From Candidatus Gastranaerophilales bacterium (GTDB taxonomy: Bacteria > Cyanobacteriota > Vampirovibrionia > Gastranaerophilales > Gastranaerophilaceae): a DNA stretch of 64,000 nt. This document shows positions 35,717 through 43,790 of this stretch, in pieces. Every line of letters starts with the position of its first letter. Position 1 is the stretch's first letter. The notes below the pieces were generated by a model, which saw only the letters and a program-made list of their open reading frames with translations, did not search any database and was not told where the DNA came from. The DNA lies in contig CALYDL010000004.1 in assembly GCA_944325145.1 (NCBI GenBank), positions 1-64,000 of the forward strand. The letters are read 5' to 3'. Both the position numbers and the translations under genes were made by a program.

Positions 35717-36304
35717 TTAAACGCTTTCTTTTGTAATGATTTTATCAATCATACCGTATTCAAGCGCTTCTTCCGGGGTCATGATATAGTCTCTGTCTGT
35801 GTCTTTTTCAATCTTTTTAATAGATTGTCCTGTATTTTGAGCTAAAATTTCATTCAATGATTTTTTAATTCTGATAATTTCAGCAGCTTGAATTTCAATA
35901 TCTGTCGCCTGGCCTTGAGCACCACCTAACGGTTGGTGAATTAAAACTCTTGAATGCGGAAGCGCAAGCCTTTTGCCTTTTGTGCCTGATGACAAGAGGA
36001 AAGCACCCATTGAAGCAGCTTGGCCTAAGCAAATTGTTGAAACATCAGATCTAATGTGTTGCATTGTATCATATATTGCAAAACCTGCAGTAACAGAACC
36101 CCCTGGGGAATTTATGTATAACATAATGTCTTTTTCGGGGTTTTCTGAATCCAACAACAAAAGTTGTGCAACAACAAGGTTTGCAACCATATCATCTATT
36201 GGAGTTCCCAAGAAAATAATTCTTTCTCTTAAAAGCCTTGAAAATATATCAAAAGACCTTTCGCCCCTTGATGACTGTTCAATTACAACCGGTACAAAAC
36301 TCAT
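35717..36304 (-). CDS. clpP: ATP-dependent Clp protease proteolytic subunit ClpP
   Basis: 195 aa serine protease, barrel-shaped partner of ClpX. The catalytic triad is complete: S98 in [13 protein letters not shown]123 in [11 protein letters not shown] and D172 in DTDRDYIM. Length and start ([20 protein letters not shown]) are typical of the mature form with little propeptide. It lies 15 bases upstream of clpX and about 30 bases after tig. Confidence 0.97.
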   Translation of the reverse strand: MSFVPVVIEQSSRGERSFDIFSRLLRERIIFLGTPIDDMVANLVVAQLLLLDSENPEKDIMLYINSPGGSVTAGFAIYDTMQHIRSDVSTICLGQAASMGAFLLSSGTKGKRLALPHSRVLIHQPLGGAQGQATDIEIQAAEIIRIKKSLNEILAQNTGQSIKKIEKDTDRDYIMTPEEALEYGMIDKIITKESV

Positions 36305-36335
36305 TTATAAATTCCTTTCATAATACTTATTATAC

Positions 36336-37631
36336 TTATTTTGCAACAAAAGTGTTATTATTCATCAAGATATCATTCACTTTCTTGATTGCTGCTTGTT
36401 GAGTAATTGCAGTAAAGAAACGTTGATTTTTAGTAACTTCTTTCAAGATTTCTTGCGGAGTTGTTCTGTATGTTTGGGCAATTTGAGAAACTTGTTCAAC
36501 AATATCGCCTTGTTCAATTTTAATACCTTCGGTTTTTGCAATTTTTTCAATAATTAAAGAGTTTTTAATTCTTCTAACTGCTTCTTCTCTTGCTTGTTTT
36601 TCAATGTCTTCTCTATCTTGAGATTCCATAATTTTGTTCCAATCTTGGCCTCTTGCTTCTGCAGCTTGTCTTGTTTCACCAAAAACAGCTTCGATTTCTC
36701 TTTGAATCATTGAATCTTGAATATCAATTTTTGCTTCATCTAAAACTTTTTTGAAAATTGCTTCCATTTTGCGTTTATCGTTTTCAATTTTAGAAGATTC
36801 TTCTAAATATTTAGCAATATCATTTTTAAGAGCAGTTGCAGTGTCAAATTTACCAACTTTTTTAGCCAATTCATCATTTAATTCGGGTAAGATTCTTTCT
36901 TGAAGTTCATGAAGGTTGATTTTAAATTGTGCTTTTGCACCTTTTAATTTTTCTTCACTGTAATTTTCAGGGAAAGTTACGTCAATTGTGAATTCTTCGC
37001 CTTTTTTATGCCCGATGATACCTTCCGCAAAACCGGGGATAAAATTTGAATGGCCTAAATCAAGAGTATAATTTTTGCCTGAACCTCTTTCAATAGGTTC
37101 GCCATCAACAAAACCTTCAAAGTCAATAACTGCTAAGTCTTTATCGCCTGCAGGTCTATCTTCTTCAATTGGTTTAACAGTTGAAAAACGGCTTCTGATT
37201 GATTCCAATTCAAGTTCAAGCGCACCTTCCGGCACTTTGTATTCGTCAAATTGGATTGTTTGGTTTTTATATTCGCCCAAAGTAACTTCAGGTTTAATTT
37301 CAGCTTTCGCAACAATTGTTAAATCTTTGCCAAGGTCAAAATTGAAAGATTCGATTGCAGGTTGAATTGCAAGGTCAAGTTTATTTTCTTCAACCGCTTT
37401 TGCAAATTCCATGGGGAATAAATCTTCAACAACTTGAACCTTTACTCTTTCAGCTCCAATATATTTTTCAATAACATTTTTAGGAGCTTTTCCTTTTCTA
37501 AACCCGGGGATATTAACTTGTTTTGCCATTCTTGAAATAGCATTGTTATAAGCTTTTTCAGCTGTTTTTGCATCAATTGTAATATCAACTTTAACTACGT
37601 TTTGTTCTAAATTTTCGATTTTTGCGGACAT
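36336..37631 (-). CDS. tig: trigger factor
   Basis: 431 aa ribosome-bound chaperone. The N-terminal ribosome-binding domain has the signature GFRKGKAPKNVIEKYIG (family GFRxGKxP). The middle FKBP-type PPIase domain has DFEGFVDGEPIERGSGKNYT and IIGHKKGEEFTIDVTFPENY. The C-terminal helical arms run from about residue 250. First gene of tig-clpP-clpX. On the minus strand a TATAAT box (37679-37674) and a small hairpin in the leader precede it. Confidence 0.96.
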   Translation of the reverse strand: MSAKIENLEQNVVKVDITIDAKTAEKAYNNAISRMAKQVNIPGFRKGKAPKNVIEKYIGAERVKVQVVEDLFPMEFAKAVEENKLDLAIQPAIESFNFDLGKDLTIVAKAEIKPEVTLGEYKNQTIQFDEYKVPEGALELELESIRSRFSTVKPIEEDRPAGDKDLAVIDFEGFVDGEPIERGSGKNYTLDLGHSNFIPGFAEGIIGHKKGEEFTIDVTFPENYSEEKLKGAKAQFKINLHELQERILPELNDELAKKVGKFDTATALKNDIAKYLEESSKIENDKRKMEAIFKKVLDEAKIDIQDSMIQREIEAVFGETRQAAEARGQDWNKIMESQDREDIEKQAREEAVRRIKNSLIIEKIAKTEGIKIEQGDIVEQVSQIAQTYRTTPQEILKEVTKNQRFFTAITQQAAIKKVNDILMNNNTFVAK

Positions 37632-37655
37632 AATTTTTACACCTTTTCTAATGAA

Positions 37656-37672
37656 GCAGAAGTTAATTCTGC
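37656..37672 (-). promoter_or_regulatory. hairpin in the tig leader
   Basis: GCAGAA (37656-37661) and TTCTGC (37667-37672) form a perfect 6-bp stem with a 5-base loop. It starts right after a minus-strand TATAAT (37679-37674), near where the transcript should begin. It could be an operator or a 5'-end stabilising hairpin. Confidence 0.35.
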
Positions 37673-37737
37673 AATTATATTTAACTAATGACTTATTTTA
37701 GTATAACTTAAAAATAAAAAACATGGTCAATTTGATG

Positions 37738-37743
37738 TATAAT
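37738..37743 (+). promoter_or_regulatory. -10 box of nanE, predicted leaderless
   Basis: TATAAT (37738-37743) lies 8 bases before the nanE ATG (37752), with no Shine-Dalgarno sequence. The -35 region is weak. The same arrangement is seen at def and nagA. Confidence 0.5.
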
Positions 37744-37751
37744 TTAAAATC

Positions 37752-38450
37752 ATGGATAAAAATTTAATTCTAGATAAAATAAAAAATAAAATCATTGTTT
37801 CATCACAAGCTCAAAAAAATGAGCCTTTGTATAATGAAATTGCAATGAACGCGCTTATTGAAACAATTGTTGTTTTAGGAAAAACAGATTGTCTGAGGCT
37901 TGCAGGCGCAAGGGACGTTAAAAACACAAAAGAAAAATTTGGCGATAGTGTTGTTGTAATTGGAATTACAAAGCCTGATATAATTCCCGTTAATTACAAA
38001 GAACTTGTTTATATAACCCCGAATATTGAAGATGCAAATGCTTTAATTGAAGCAGGAGCAGACATTATAGCCTTTGATGCCACAAAAAGGGAAAGAAAAA
38101 CAAGCGTTTTAGAATTAATTAACTTTATTCATTCCAAAAACAAGCTTGCAATGGCAGATATTGCAGAATTTGATGAAGCAAAAGAAGCGTATAAGCTTGG
38201 TGTTGATATTATTTCAACAACGCTTTCAGGCTACACCAAAAACACTGAAAATACCCCTGATACTCCGGATTTTGAGCTCCTTCAAAAATGCGCTAAAGAA
38301 TTAAATTGTCCCATAATTTTAGAAGGCAAAACAAAAGATTATAAAGATGTAAAAACTGCCTTTGAACTTGGTGCACATTCGGTTGTAATAGGTTCCATGG
38401 TCACAAGGCCACATAAGATTATAGAAGAATTTAAGAAAGGTTTACTATGA
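37752..38450 (+). CDS. nanE: N-acetylmannosamine-6-phosphate 2-epimerase
   Basis: 232 aa TIM-barrel enzyme converting ManNAc-6-P to GlcNAc-6-P. IIAFDATKRERK, MADIAEFDEA, DIISTTLSGYTKNT and IILEGKTKDYKDV are the family's active-site blocks. It overlaps the ROK kinase by 4 bases. With that kinase and NagA it forms the lower part of sialic-acid and amino-sugar breakdown; the lyase NanA is not in the window. Confidence 0.92.
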   Translation: MDKNLILDKIKNKIIVSSQAQKNEPLYNEIAMNALIETIVVLGKTDCLRLAGARDVKNTKEKFGDSVVVIGITKPDIIPVNYKELVYITPNIEDANALIEAGADIIAFDATKRERKTSVLELINFIHSKNKLAMADIAEFDEAKEAYKLGVDIISTTLSGYTKNTENTPDTPDFELLQKCAKELNCPIILEGKTKDYKDVKTAFELGAHSVVIGSMVTRPHKIIEEFKKGLL

Positions 38451-39334
38451 AAAAACCAATCCTTGGAATAGATATAGGCGGAACAAAAATTTTCCATGCC
38501 CTTATTAACGAAGAAGGCAAAATTTTAACTGAAGTTAAAAAAGAAGAAACGCCAAAAACTGTTGATGAAATTGAAAACAAACTAAAAGAAATAATTAAAC
38601 AATATGAAACTGAAACCAAATTGGTTGGCATTGCAACAGCCGGTGCAGTTAATAATTCCAATGATAAAATTTTAAGTTCAACAGGCAATTTGCCAAAAGG
38701 ATATAGAGATATTGATTTTAAAAACTTAAATGAAAATATGGATATATTCATTGAAAACGATGCAAACGCTGCTGCTTGGGCCGAATATAAAGTTGGCGCA
38801 ACAAAAGGCTGTAAAAATTCAATTGTTTTAACTTTAGGCACGGGCGTTGGCGGCGGAATAATCGTAAATGGTTCATTGTTAAAAGGAAAATCAGGTGCTG
38901 CCGGTGAAATGCATTTTAAAATGTCAACAGACAAAAAAAGGCTTTGCACATGCGGCGCTTATGATTGCTATGAAGCTTATGCATCAGGCAGAGGCTTAAA
39001 ATTAACTTATGAAGAAATAACAGGCGAAACAATTTCAAGCTATGAAATTATTCAAAGATATGACAAAAAAGAAGAAAACGCCATTAAAGCACTTGTAAAA
39101 TGGAATGAATATATTGCAATAGGGGCTTTAGGGCTAAACAATATTTTTGATACGGATGTTATAGCTTTTACAGGCTCTATGGCACAATTTGCAGATATTG
39201 AATATATTGAAGAATATGTAAATAAATATACGGTTGCAACGCCAACTAAAATCAATAAAGCAAAAGCGGGAAATTATTCAGGTGTAATAGGCGCAGGGCT
39301 TGTAGCTTTTGAAAAAACAAAACAACTCGACTAG
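38447..39334 (+). CDS. ROK family sugar kinase (probable ManNAc kinase)
   Basis: 295 aa. N-terminal phosphate motif GIDIGGTKIFHA, the FIENDANAAAWAEY and TLGTGVGGGII blocks, and the ROK zinc site CTCGAYDCYEAYASG. The zinc motif is diverged but keeps the Cys pattern. Placed directly after nanE with an overlapping start (ATGA), it most likely phosphorylates N-acetylmannosamine (NanK role). Glucokinase activity is the alternative. Confidence 0.85.
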   Translation: MKKPILGIDIGGTKIFHALINEEGKILTEVKKEETPKTVDEIENKLKEIIKQYETETKLVGIATAGAVNNSNDKILSSTGNLPKGYRDIDFKNLNENMDIFIENDANAAAWAEYKVGATKGCKNSIVLTLGTGVGGGIIVNGSLLKGKSGAAGEMHFKMSTDKKRLCTCGAYDCYEAYASGRGLKLTYEEITGETISSYEIIQRYDKKEENAIKALVKWNEYIAIGALGLNNIFDTDVIAFTGSMAQFADIEYIEEYVNKYTVATPTKINKAKAGNYSGVIGAGLVAFEKTKQLD

Positions 39335-39419
39335 ATGTGGCGCAGACAATGCAAATTAAATAAAAATGCCTTTCCATATATGAAAGGCGAAAATGAAAAG
39401 ATAATTAAATGAATTTACA

Positions 39420-39448
39420 TTGCACCTAAATAATACATTTTGGTGCAA
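39420..39448. terminator. stem-loop between ROK kinase and MCE-like gene
   Basis: TTGCACCTAAA (39420-39430) pairs with TTTTGGTGCAA (39438-39448) with one mismatch, and a T-rich stretch follows on the plus strand. A second hairpin, GCCTTTC/GAAAGGC (39368-39374 and 39382-39388), lies upstream without a T run. It probably ends the nanE operon. Confidence 0.55.
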
Positions 39449-39453
39449 TTTAT

Positions 39454-40293
39454 TTATTTTACAACCTTCCCAAACATTAATCTAAACCCGCCAAAAGGCT
39501 TTCTCAGTGTGCAATTAACACCTTGAACAATTTCATCCGTGTTTCTTGTAATAGATTCAATTGAACTTAGAGTTTCACCTATATTTGAAGAAGAATCGTT
39601 AAATTCGCCCGTAAATTCGTTAACATTCCCTGTAATACCGTCTATATTTCGAATTATCCCCTGCATGGCTTCAGGGTCAATAGATGAATCAATTTTATTG
39701 CTTATATTTGCCAAGTTCTTTGTCATCATATCAACATTTTTGAAAGTATTTTGAAGGTTGCCTTCGGATTTTTTAGTTGTTTCATCTATATTGTGCATAA
39801 CATTAACAAGTGCAGAGGTCATTTTTTCAATATTTTCAACAGAATTTGAAAGAGATTCTTTTAAATCTTCCATATCAGAAAAACTGATTTCTTCATTGAT
39901 ATAATTATGAAACCCCGAAGAAAGTTCACCATTAATAATTGAACCACTTTTAAGAGGCAGATGAGAAGGGGTTGCAGGGTAAATTAATTCAATATAATCT
40001 TCATATTTTCTTTCATGAACCTTTTTTTGCTTCATTTTTGCAGAAATATTTTCGGGCAGAAACATGACATTATTTTTTAAACTTACCCCCAAACAAATAT
40101 GCCTTGCATTTTCGCAGGGGAAAAATTTCTTTGAATGGCCAATTTTAAAGCCATTGTAATATACATTAATTTTTTCACTAACGGGCCTTAATTTTTCGAA
40201 TTCAATAACAACGTTGCTGTTATTTTGGCCGTCAAAATAAATCAAAGAACCTGTTAAAAGGGCAAATAAACCTAAAATTAAAATGTTTCGCAT
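39454..40293 (-). CDS. MCE/MlaD-like membrane-anchored protein
   Basis: 279 aa. An N-terminal membrane anchor (about residues 3-20) is followed by an MCE-like domain (about 28-110), recognisable from VVIEFEKLRPVSEKINVYYN and the next FKIGHSKK. Its second half contains LPENISAKMKQKKV. Residues about 140-265 are a long helical region with repeated Asn/Ser/Ile heptads. MlaD-type proteins move lipids between the inner and outer membranes. The usual ABC permease and ATPase partners are not next to it. Confidence 0.7.
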   Translation of the reverse strand: MRNILILGLFALLTGSLIYFDGQNNSNVVIEFEKLRPVSEKINVYYNGFKIGHSKKFFPCENARHICLGVSLKNNVMFLPENISAKMKQKKVHERKYEDYIELIYPATPSHLPLKSGSIINGELSSGFHNYINEEISFSDMEDLKESLSNSVENIEKMTSALVNVMHNIDETTKKSEGNLQNTFKNVDMMTKNLANISNKIDSSIDPEAMQGIIRNIDGITGNVNEFTGEFNDSSSNIGETLSSIESITRNTDEIVQGVNCTLRKPFGGFRLMFGKVVK

Positions 40294-40437
40294 AAAACCA
40301 CCATAAAACTGACAGAAAAATTTTAATAAAGGTTAACAAATGTAAAAATTAGCCTTAAAGGCTAATTCAATTTGATAAAAAAAGCAAAAAAAATTTATTA
40401 TCTGTTTTATAATTACATCAGAAAGGTTAGGTGCAAA

Positions 40438-40731
40438 ATGCGTGTTGAAAATTCATATTCTCAAATTTACGCAAAAGAAAGTGCAAAACAAATGGCAGTA
40501 AATGCAGCAAGCAGTGCGGTTTTAAGCACAGGCTTAACTTTAGCATTCAACAGAGGGCAAAACCCAAAAAATGCAGTTAAAGTTGGCGCAATTGTTGCCG
40601 GAATTTCTTTAATTATTGATGCAGCAAAACTTTTAGTTAATAAGGCAAAGAATAAAAATGCATCAAAAGAAGATGCGCCAATCCAAACAGAACAGGCAGA
40701 AGTTGGCAAATTATTTACACACCAAGGTTAA
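40438..40731 (+). CDS. small hydrophobic protein, unknown
   Basis: 97 aa from the ATG at 40438 (MRVENSYSQIYAKESA). The longer upstream reading lacks a ribosome-binding site. One to two hydrophobic helical segments span residues 20-70 (AASSAVLSTGLTLAF, VKVGAIVAGISLIIDAAKLL), followed by a charged tail. It sits 11 bases before a second small hydrophobic gene and shares its layout, so the two likely act together. No family recognised. Confidence 0.6.
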   Translation: MRVENSYSQIYAKESAKQMAVNAASSAVLSTGLTLAFNRGQNPKNAVKVGAIVAGISLIIDAAKLLVNKAKNKNASKEDAPIQTEQAEVGKLFTHQG

Positions 40732-40742
40732 AAGGGGCTAAA

Positions 40743-41339
40743 ATGCAAGTAAATTCAATTCAAACAGTATTTCAAAACGAAGAAAACAGAACAAAAGCAA
40801 AATATATAGGTGCAGGAACATTGTTATCTGCAGGAAGCGCATTTTTAGCAACAAAAGCTTCAAAAAATGCCCAAGATACATTTAAAATGAGCAACAGAAT
40901 AGCAAAAACAGCAGCAGCCGGCGTTATTGCGGCAGGAGTTATGACATTATTAACTCTCAAAAAAGATGATTTTGTTGCGATTAAAGATAAGGTAATGGGG
41001 CTAATAAATAAAAATAAACCCCAAGAAGAAACAAACAACCAAATTGAAGCACAAAACCAAATGGCAAAATCAGGAATGGAAGCAGTAGCTCCTCAAACAG
41101 AACAAGAAGCCATGGTTCCTGACAATTCGGCTTTATTAGCACAAACACCCCAAGGGGAAGAAAATAAAGAAGAAGCTATGGAAGGAGTGCAAGAACAAGA
41201 AGCTATGGTGCAGACAAAGGTTTCCAATTTGCCCGAAGCAGCTGTTCAAGCCGTAAATACAGCTCCTGTTCAAGAAAATGCAGGAACAATGCAAGCAGTA
41301 AACCCTTTTGAACAAATGAAAAATACAACACAAGGCTAA
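40743..41339 (+). CDS. hydrophobic N-terminus, Gln/Glu-rich tail protein, unknown
   Basis: 198 aa. Two membrane-compatible stretches (about 22-40, YIGAGTLLSAGSAFLATKAS, and about 55-75, TAAAGVIAAGVMTLLTL). From residue about 95 on the sequence is low-complexity, rich in Gln, Glu, Ala and Met, with an imperfect repeat EQEAMVP/EQEAMVQ. AAAAGGGG precedes the ATG. It is co-transcribed with the upstream 97-aa gene and ends at a terminator. Function unknown. Confidence 0.6.
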   Translation: MQVNSIQTVFQNEENRTKAKYIGAGTLLSAGSAFLATKASKNAQDTFKMSNRIAKTAAAGVIAAGVMTLLTLKKDDFVAIKDKVMGLINKNKPQEETNNQIEAQNQMAKSGMEAVAPQTEQEAMVPDNSALLAQTPQGEENKEEAMEGVQEQEAMVQTKVSNLPEAAVQAVNTAPVQENAGTMQAVNPFEQMKNTTQG

Positions 41340-41366
41340 GGTTACAAATAAACAAGGATAAATAAG

Positions 41367-41395
41367 AGCCGGCAATTATGTCGGCTTTTATTTTT
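41367..41395 (+). terminator. rho-independent terminator after the small hydrophobic pair
   Basis: Stem AGCCGGC (41367-41373) with GTCGGCT (41380-41386, one wobble pair), loop of 6, then TTTATTTTTG. Confidence 0.75.
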
Positions 41396-41398
41396 GTT

Positions 41399-41433
41399 AA
41401 AAAAAAGGCGTTTTATATAAAATATAAAACGCC
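41399..41433 (-). terminator. rho-independent terminator of the 711-aa CHAP gene
   Basis: Perfect 12-bp stem GGCGTTTTATAT (41407-41418) with ATATAAAACGCC (41422-41433), followed on the minus strand by eight T (41406-41399). Confidence 0.85.
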
Positions 41434-41466
41434 AAAAATCGCTATGCTGTTTCTGAAATCTGTTTA

Positions 41467-43602
41467 TTAAGCCAGTTCATGCATTAATACATAAGAACCG
41501 GTTTTTCCTGTCCATTGATTAACAACACCGCCATTGTAGCTGCCGTTGTCATAGCTTGTATTGCCTTCAACCGTGTTAACCGTGCCATCTTCATTAACGG
41601 AAGTTACAATGCCTATGTGTGCAAATCTGCCGCCTCTGTTATACAAAATAAAATCACCGGGTTCTACTTGGCTTGAATCTGTTGTTAAAATTCCTTTAGA
41701 TTCGGCCCAAGAGCCTATTGTGGGGCAATAAGCCGTGTTTGAACAGCTGTTTGCAAAATCCCCGGGGGTTGCGTCATTGCCATAAATTTGCTTTGTAACG
41801 TATGTAACAAAATCTGCACACCATGCGCCGTCATCAAATTGGCAGTCTGCAGCCTGCATAATTTGTTTCATTTCAGATGCAGACATACCATCCAGTTTTG
41901 TTGCAAAATCAACAACATCTTCGCCCTCGCCGCCAACTCTGTTTTCAAGTTGAATTTGCATGGTTTCAAGCTCTTTAATTGAAGCATTTACTTCATCAAG
42001 TTCACCTTGCGCTTTTTCAACTTCGGCTTGTGCCTGTGCAAGCTGTTCTTGCTTAACTGTTTCTATATTTTCTCTTGCTTCTTGCCAAGCTTTAAGCGCT
42101 TCTTTTGTTTCATCGGAACAAGATTCTAAAATTTCTTTTTCAATTTCATCACGTTCGGCTTCAAGTTCTTCAAGCTCTCCTTGAAGAGTTTCAAGCTCTT
42201 TTTCATCATCTGCCTTTTTATCTTCTGTTTCAGATTTTTCCGTTTCTTTTGCTTCTTTTTCGCTTTCTGCAGAAGAAATTTGTTCTTCAATGCTTGCTTT
42301 CATAGCGTCTATTTCGCTATGGCGTGATTCATTGTCTTCTGTTTTTGCGGGAAGTGCCGAAAGAGAAGCATTTAGAGCACTAATTCTGTTATCTAAAATT
42401 GAAATTTCATTGTCTAAATTTGTAATCTTTGCTTCAGCTTCGGAAATTGCAGTTTCTTTTTCAGTTATAGCTTCTTCTTTTTCTTCAATAGCTTTTTGAT
42501 TTTCTTCTTGTTTTTCTTTTAATTCGTCTGAAACTTCTTCATCTTCTTCTAAAGCTTTTTCATATTCTTCTTGTTTTTCATCGGCTTCATCAATTGCAGC
42601 CTTAACTTCGGCGTTTTCACCGCTTTGAACTTCAGATACTTTTGAATTAGCATCATCTAATGCAGTTTGTTTTGTTTGCTGTTCTTGTAAAAGCTCATCC
42701 ATAGACATTTCATCAGGTGTATCTGCTGCAGCACCTGTTGAAGACGAACCACCGCTTGATGAACCGCCGCTTGAACCGGATACTCCGCCGCCGCCTGATA
42801 CTCCGCCGCCGCCTGAAGTACCGCCAACAGAAGTTGCGGGTGTCGATGTTTGTGTTTGAGTTTCGGCATCATCTGTTATTCCAAATGCTTTTTTAAGCTT
42901 TTCTAAAAGTTCAGGGGAAATTTCATTTTCATCTTCCTCATTATTAGTTTCATCTGTTTCATTATCATCAGAATTAATTTCAGGAAGCCCTGCTAACTTA
43001 GCAATTATTTTTATATCATCTGCCGATAGTTTTTTAATATCGTCTATATTTGCATTCAAAGATTGAATTTCATCATCTGTCACTTTGCCATCGCCATTTT
43101 TATCCAAGAATTCAAAAAGCTTGTCATAGCCGTATTCTGCAGCAAGTTCATCGCTTTCGGAATTTGAAGAAACAAACTGTTTAAATTGTTTTAAAGACAT
43201 TCCGTCATCTTCGGCTTCTGTTTTTGGAACAGAAATTTGAGCAGAATTATCAATTTCTTCAGTATCATCTAAAGGCATAGAATCATCAAAATCAGAAGAC
43301 AATTCAATATCTTCTTCTTCAATTTTTTCATCTTGAATAATAACATCCAAATCATCTGTTTCAGAATTATTTACTGAAGCTCCCATCTGAACATCGCCAA
43401 GTTCAGCATCTTCGATATTTTCATCTTCTAAGTCAACTTCTTGATAACTGTCTTCAGAATGAGTATCAGAGGTTTTTACAGGTGCAGTTTGAGTTTCCTT
43501 TGGCTCAGAAATCTCATCAACATTAATTTCTGCCAATTCATCCGTTTTATTAACATTGGCAGTTTTTTGCAATAAATACAAATCAAATGGTTCAGATAAC
43601 AT
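41467..43602 (-). CDS. acidic EF-hand/coiled-coil protein with CHAP domain
   Basis: 711 aa; AGGAG upstream. Order: acidic low-complexity N-terminus (1-130), EF-hand loop DKNGDGKVTDDE (167-178), Gly/Ser linker (about 265-295), very long Glu/Lys-rich coiled coil (about 305-560), then a CHAP domain (about 570-711). The CHAP domain has C595 in AWCADFVTY and H662 in FAHIGIV, followed by VEGNTSYDNG. The CHAP part is clearly related to that of the 25325 protein (both WCADFVTYV and VEGNTS-type blocks). No Sec signal. Likely an exported cell-wall hydrolase held out on a stalk. It is divergent from the 989-aa gene. Confidence 0.75.
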   Translation of the reverse strand: MLSEPFDLYLLQKTANVNKTDELAEINVDEISEPKETQTAPVKTSDTHSEDSYQEVDLEDENIEDAELGDVQMGASVNNSETDDLDVIIQDEKIEEEDIELSSDFDDSMPLDDTEEIDNSAQISVPKTEAEDDGMSLKQFKQFVSSNSESDELAAEYGYDKLFEFLDKNGDGKVTDDEIQSLNANIDDIKKLSADDIKIIAKLAGLPEINSDDNETDETNNEEDENEISPELLEKLKKAFGITDDAETQTQTSTPATSVGGTSGGGGVSGGGGVSGSSGGSSSGGSSSTGAAADTPDEMSMDELLQEQQTKQTALDDANSKVSEVQSGENAEVKAAIDEADEKQEEYEKALEEDEEVSDELKEKQEENQKAIEEKEEAITEKETAISEAEAKITNLDNEISILDNRISALNASLSALPAKTEDNESRHSEIDAMKASIEEQISSAESEKEAKETEKSETEDKKADDEKELETLQGELEELEAERDEIEKEILESCSDETKEALKAWQEARENIETVKQEQLAQAQAEVEKAQGELDEVNASIKELETMQIQLENRVGGEGEDVVDFATKLDGMSASEMKQIMQAADCQFDDGAWCADFVTYVTKQIYGNDATPGDFANSCSNTAYCPTIGSWAESKGILTTDSSQVEPGDFILYNRGGRFAHIGIVTSVNEDGTVNTVEGNTSYDNGSYNGGVVNQWTGKTGSYVLMHELA

Positions 43603-43660
43603 AGCGCGATTTTCTCCTGAATTATATATAAAAAGTATATACAGGAACTAAAATTTCAAA

Positions 43661-43687
43661 ACCTCGGATAATTTTTTACAATTTTTA
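43661..43687 (-). promoter_or_regulatory. weak sigma-28-like match upstream of the 711-aa gene
   Basis: Minus strand: TAAAAATT (43687-43680), 11-bp spacer, TCCGAGGT (43668-43661). The spacing is right but both boxes are degenerate, so this is only a candidate. The gene starts at 43602. Confidence 0.2.
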
Positions 43688-43728
43688 ACAAAAATTGTAA
43701 CAAGTTTGTTAACAATTGCGAAATTTTC

Positions 43729-43755
43729 TAAAGAAAAATTTATAAAAACCGATTT
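43729..43755 (+). promoter_or_regulatory. sigma-28-like promoter (TAAAGAAA-N11-ACCGATTT)
   Basis: TAAAGAAA (43729-43736), 11-bp spacer, ACCGATTT (43748-43755). The ATG at 43791 is 35 bases further, the same distance as at the 25325-26272 gene. It would drive the 989-aa gene and the coupled 455-aa gene. Confidence 0.55.
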
Positions 43756-43790
43756 TAAAAAAGTGTGGATAAAACAAGGAAGGTATTTTT

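Noticed and set aside
39335-39412. 25-codon frame right after the ROK kinase
   Set aside because: Short, no ribosome-binding site, overlaps a hairpin, and contains no recognisable feature.
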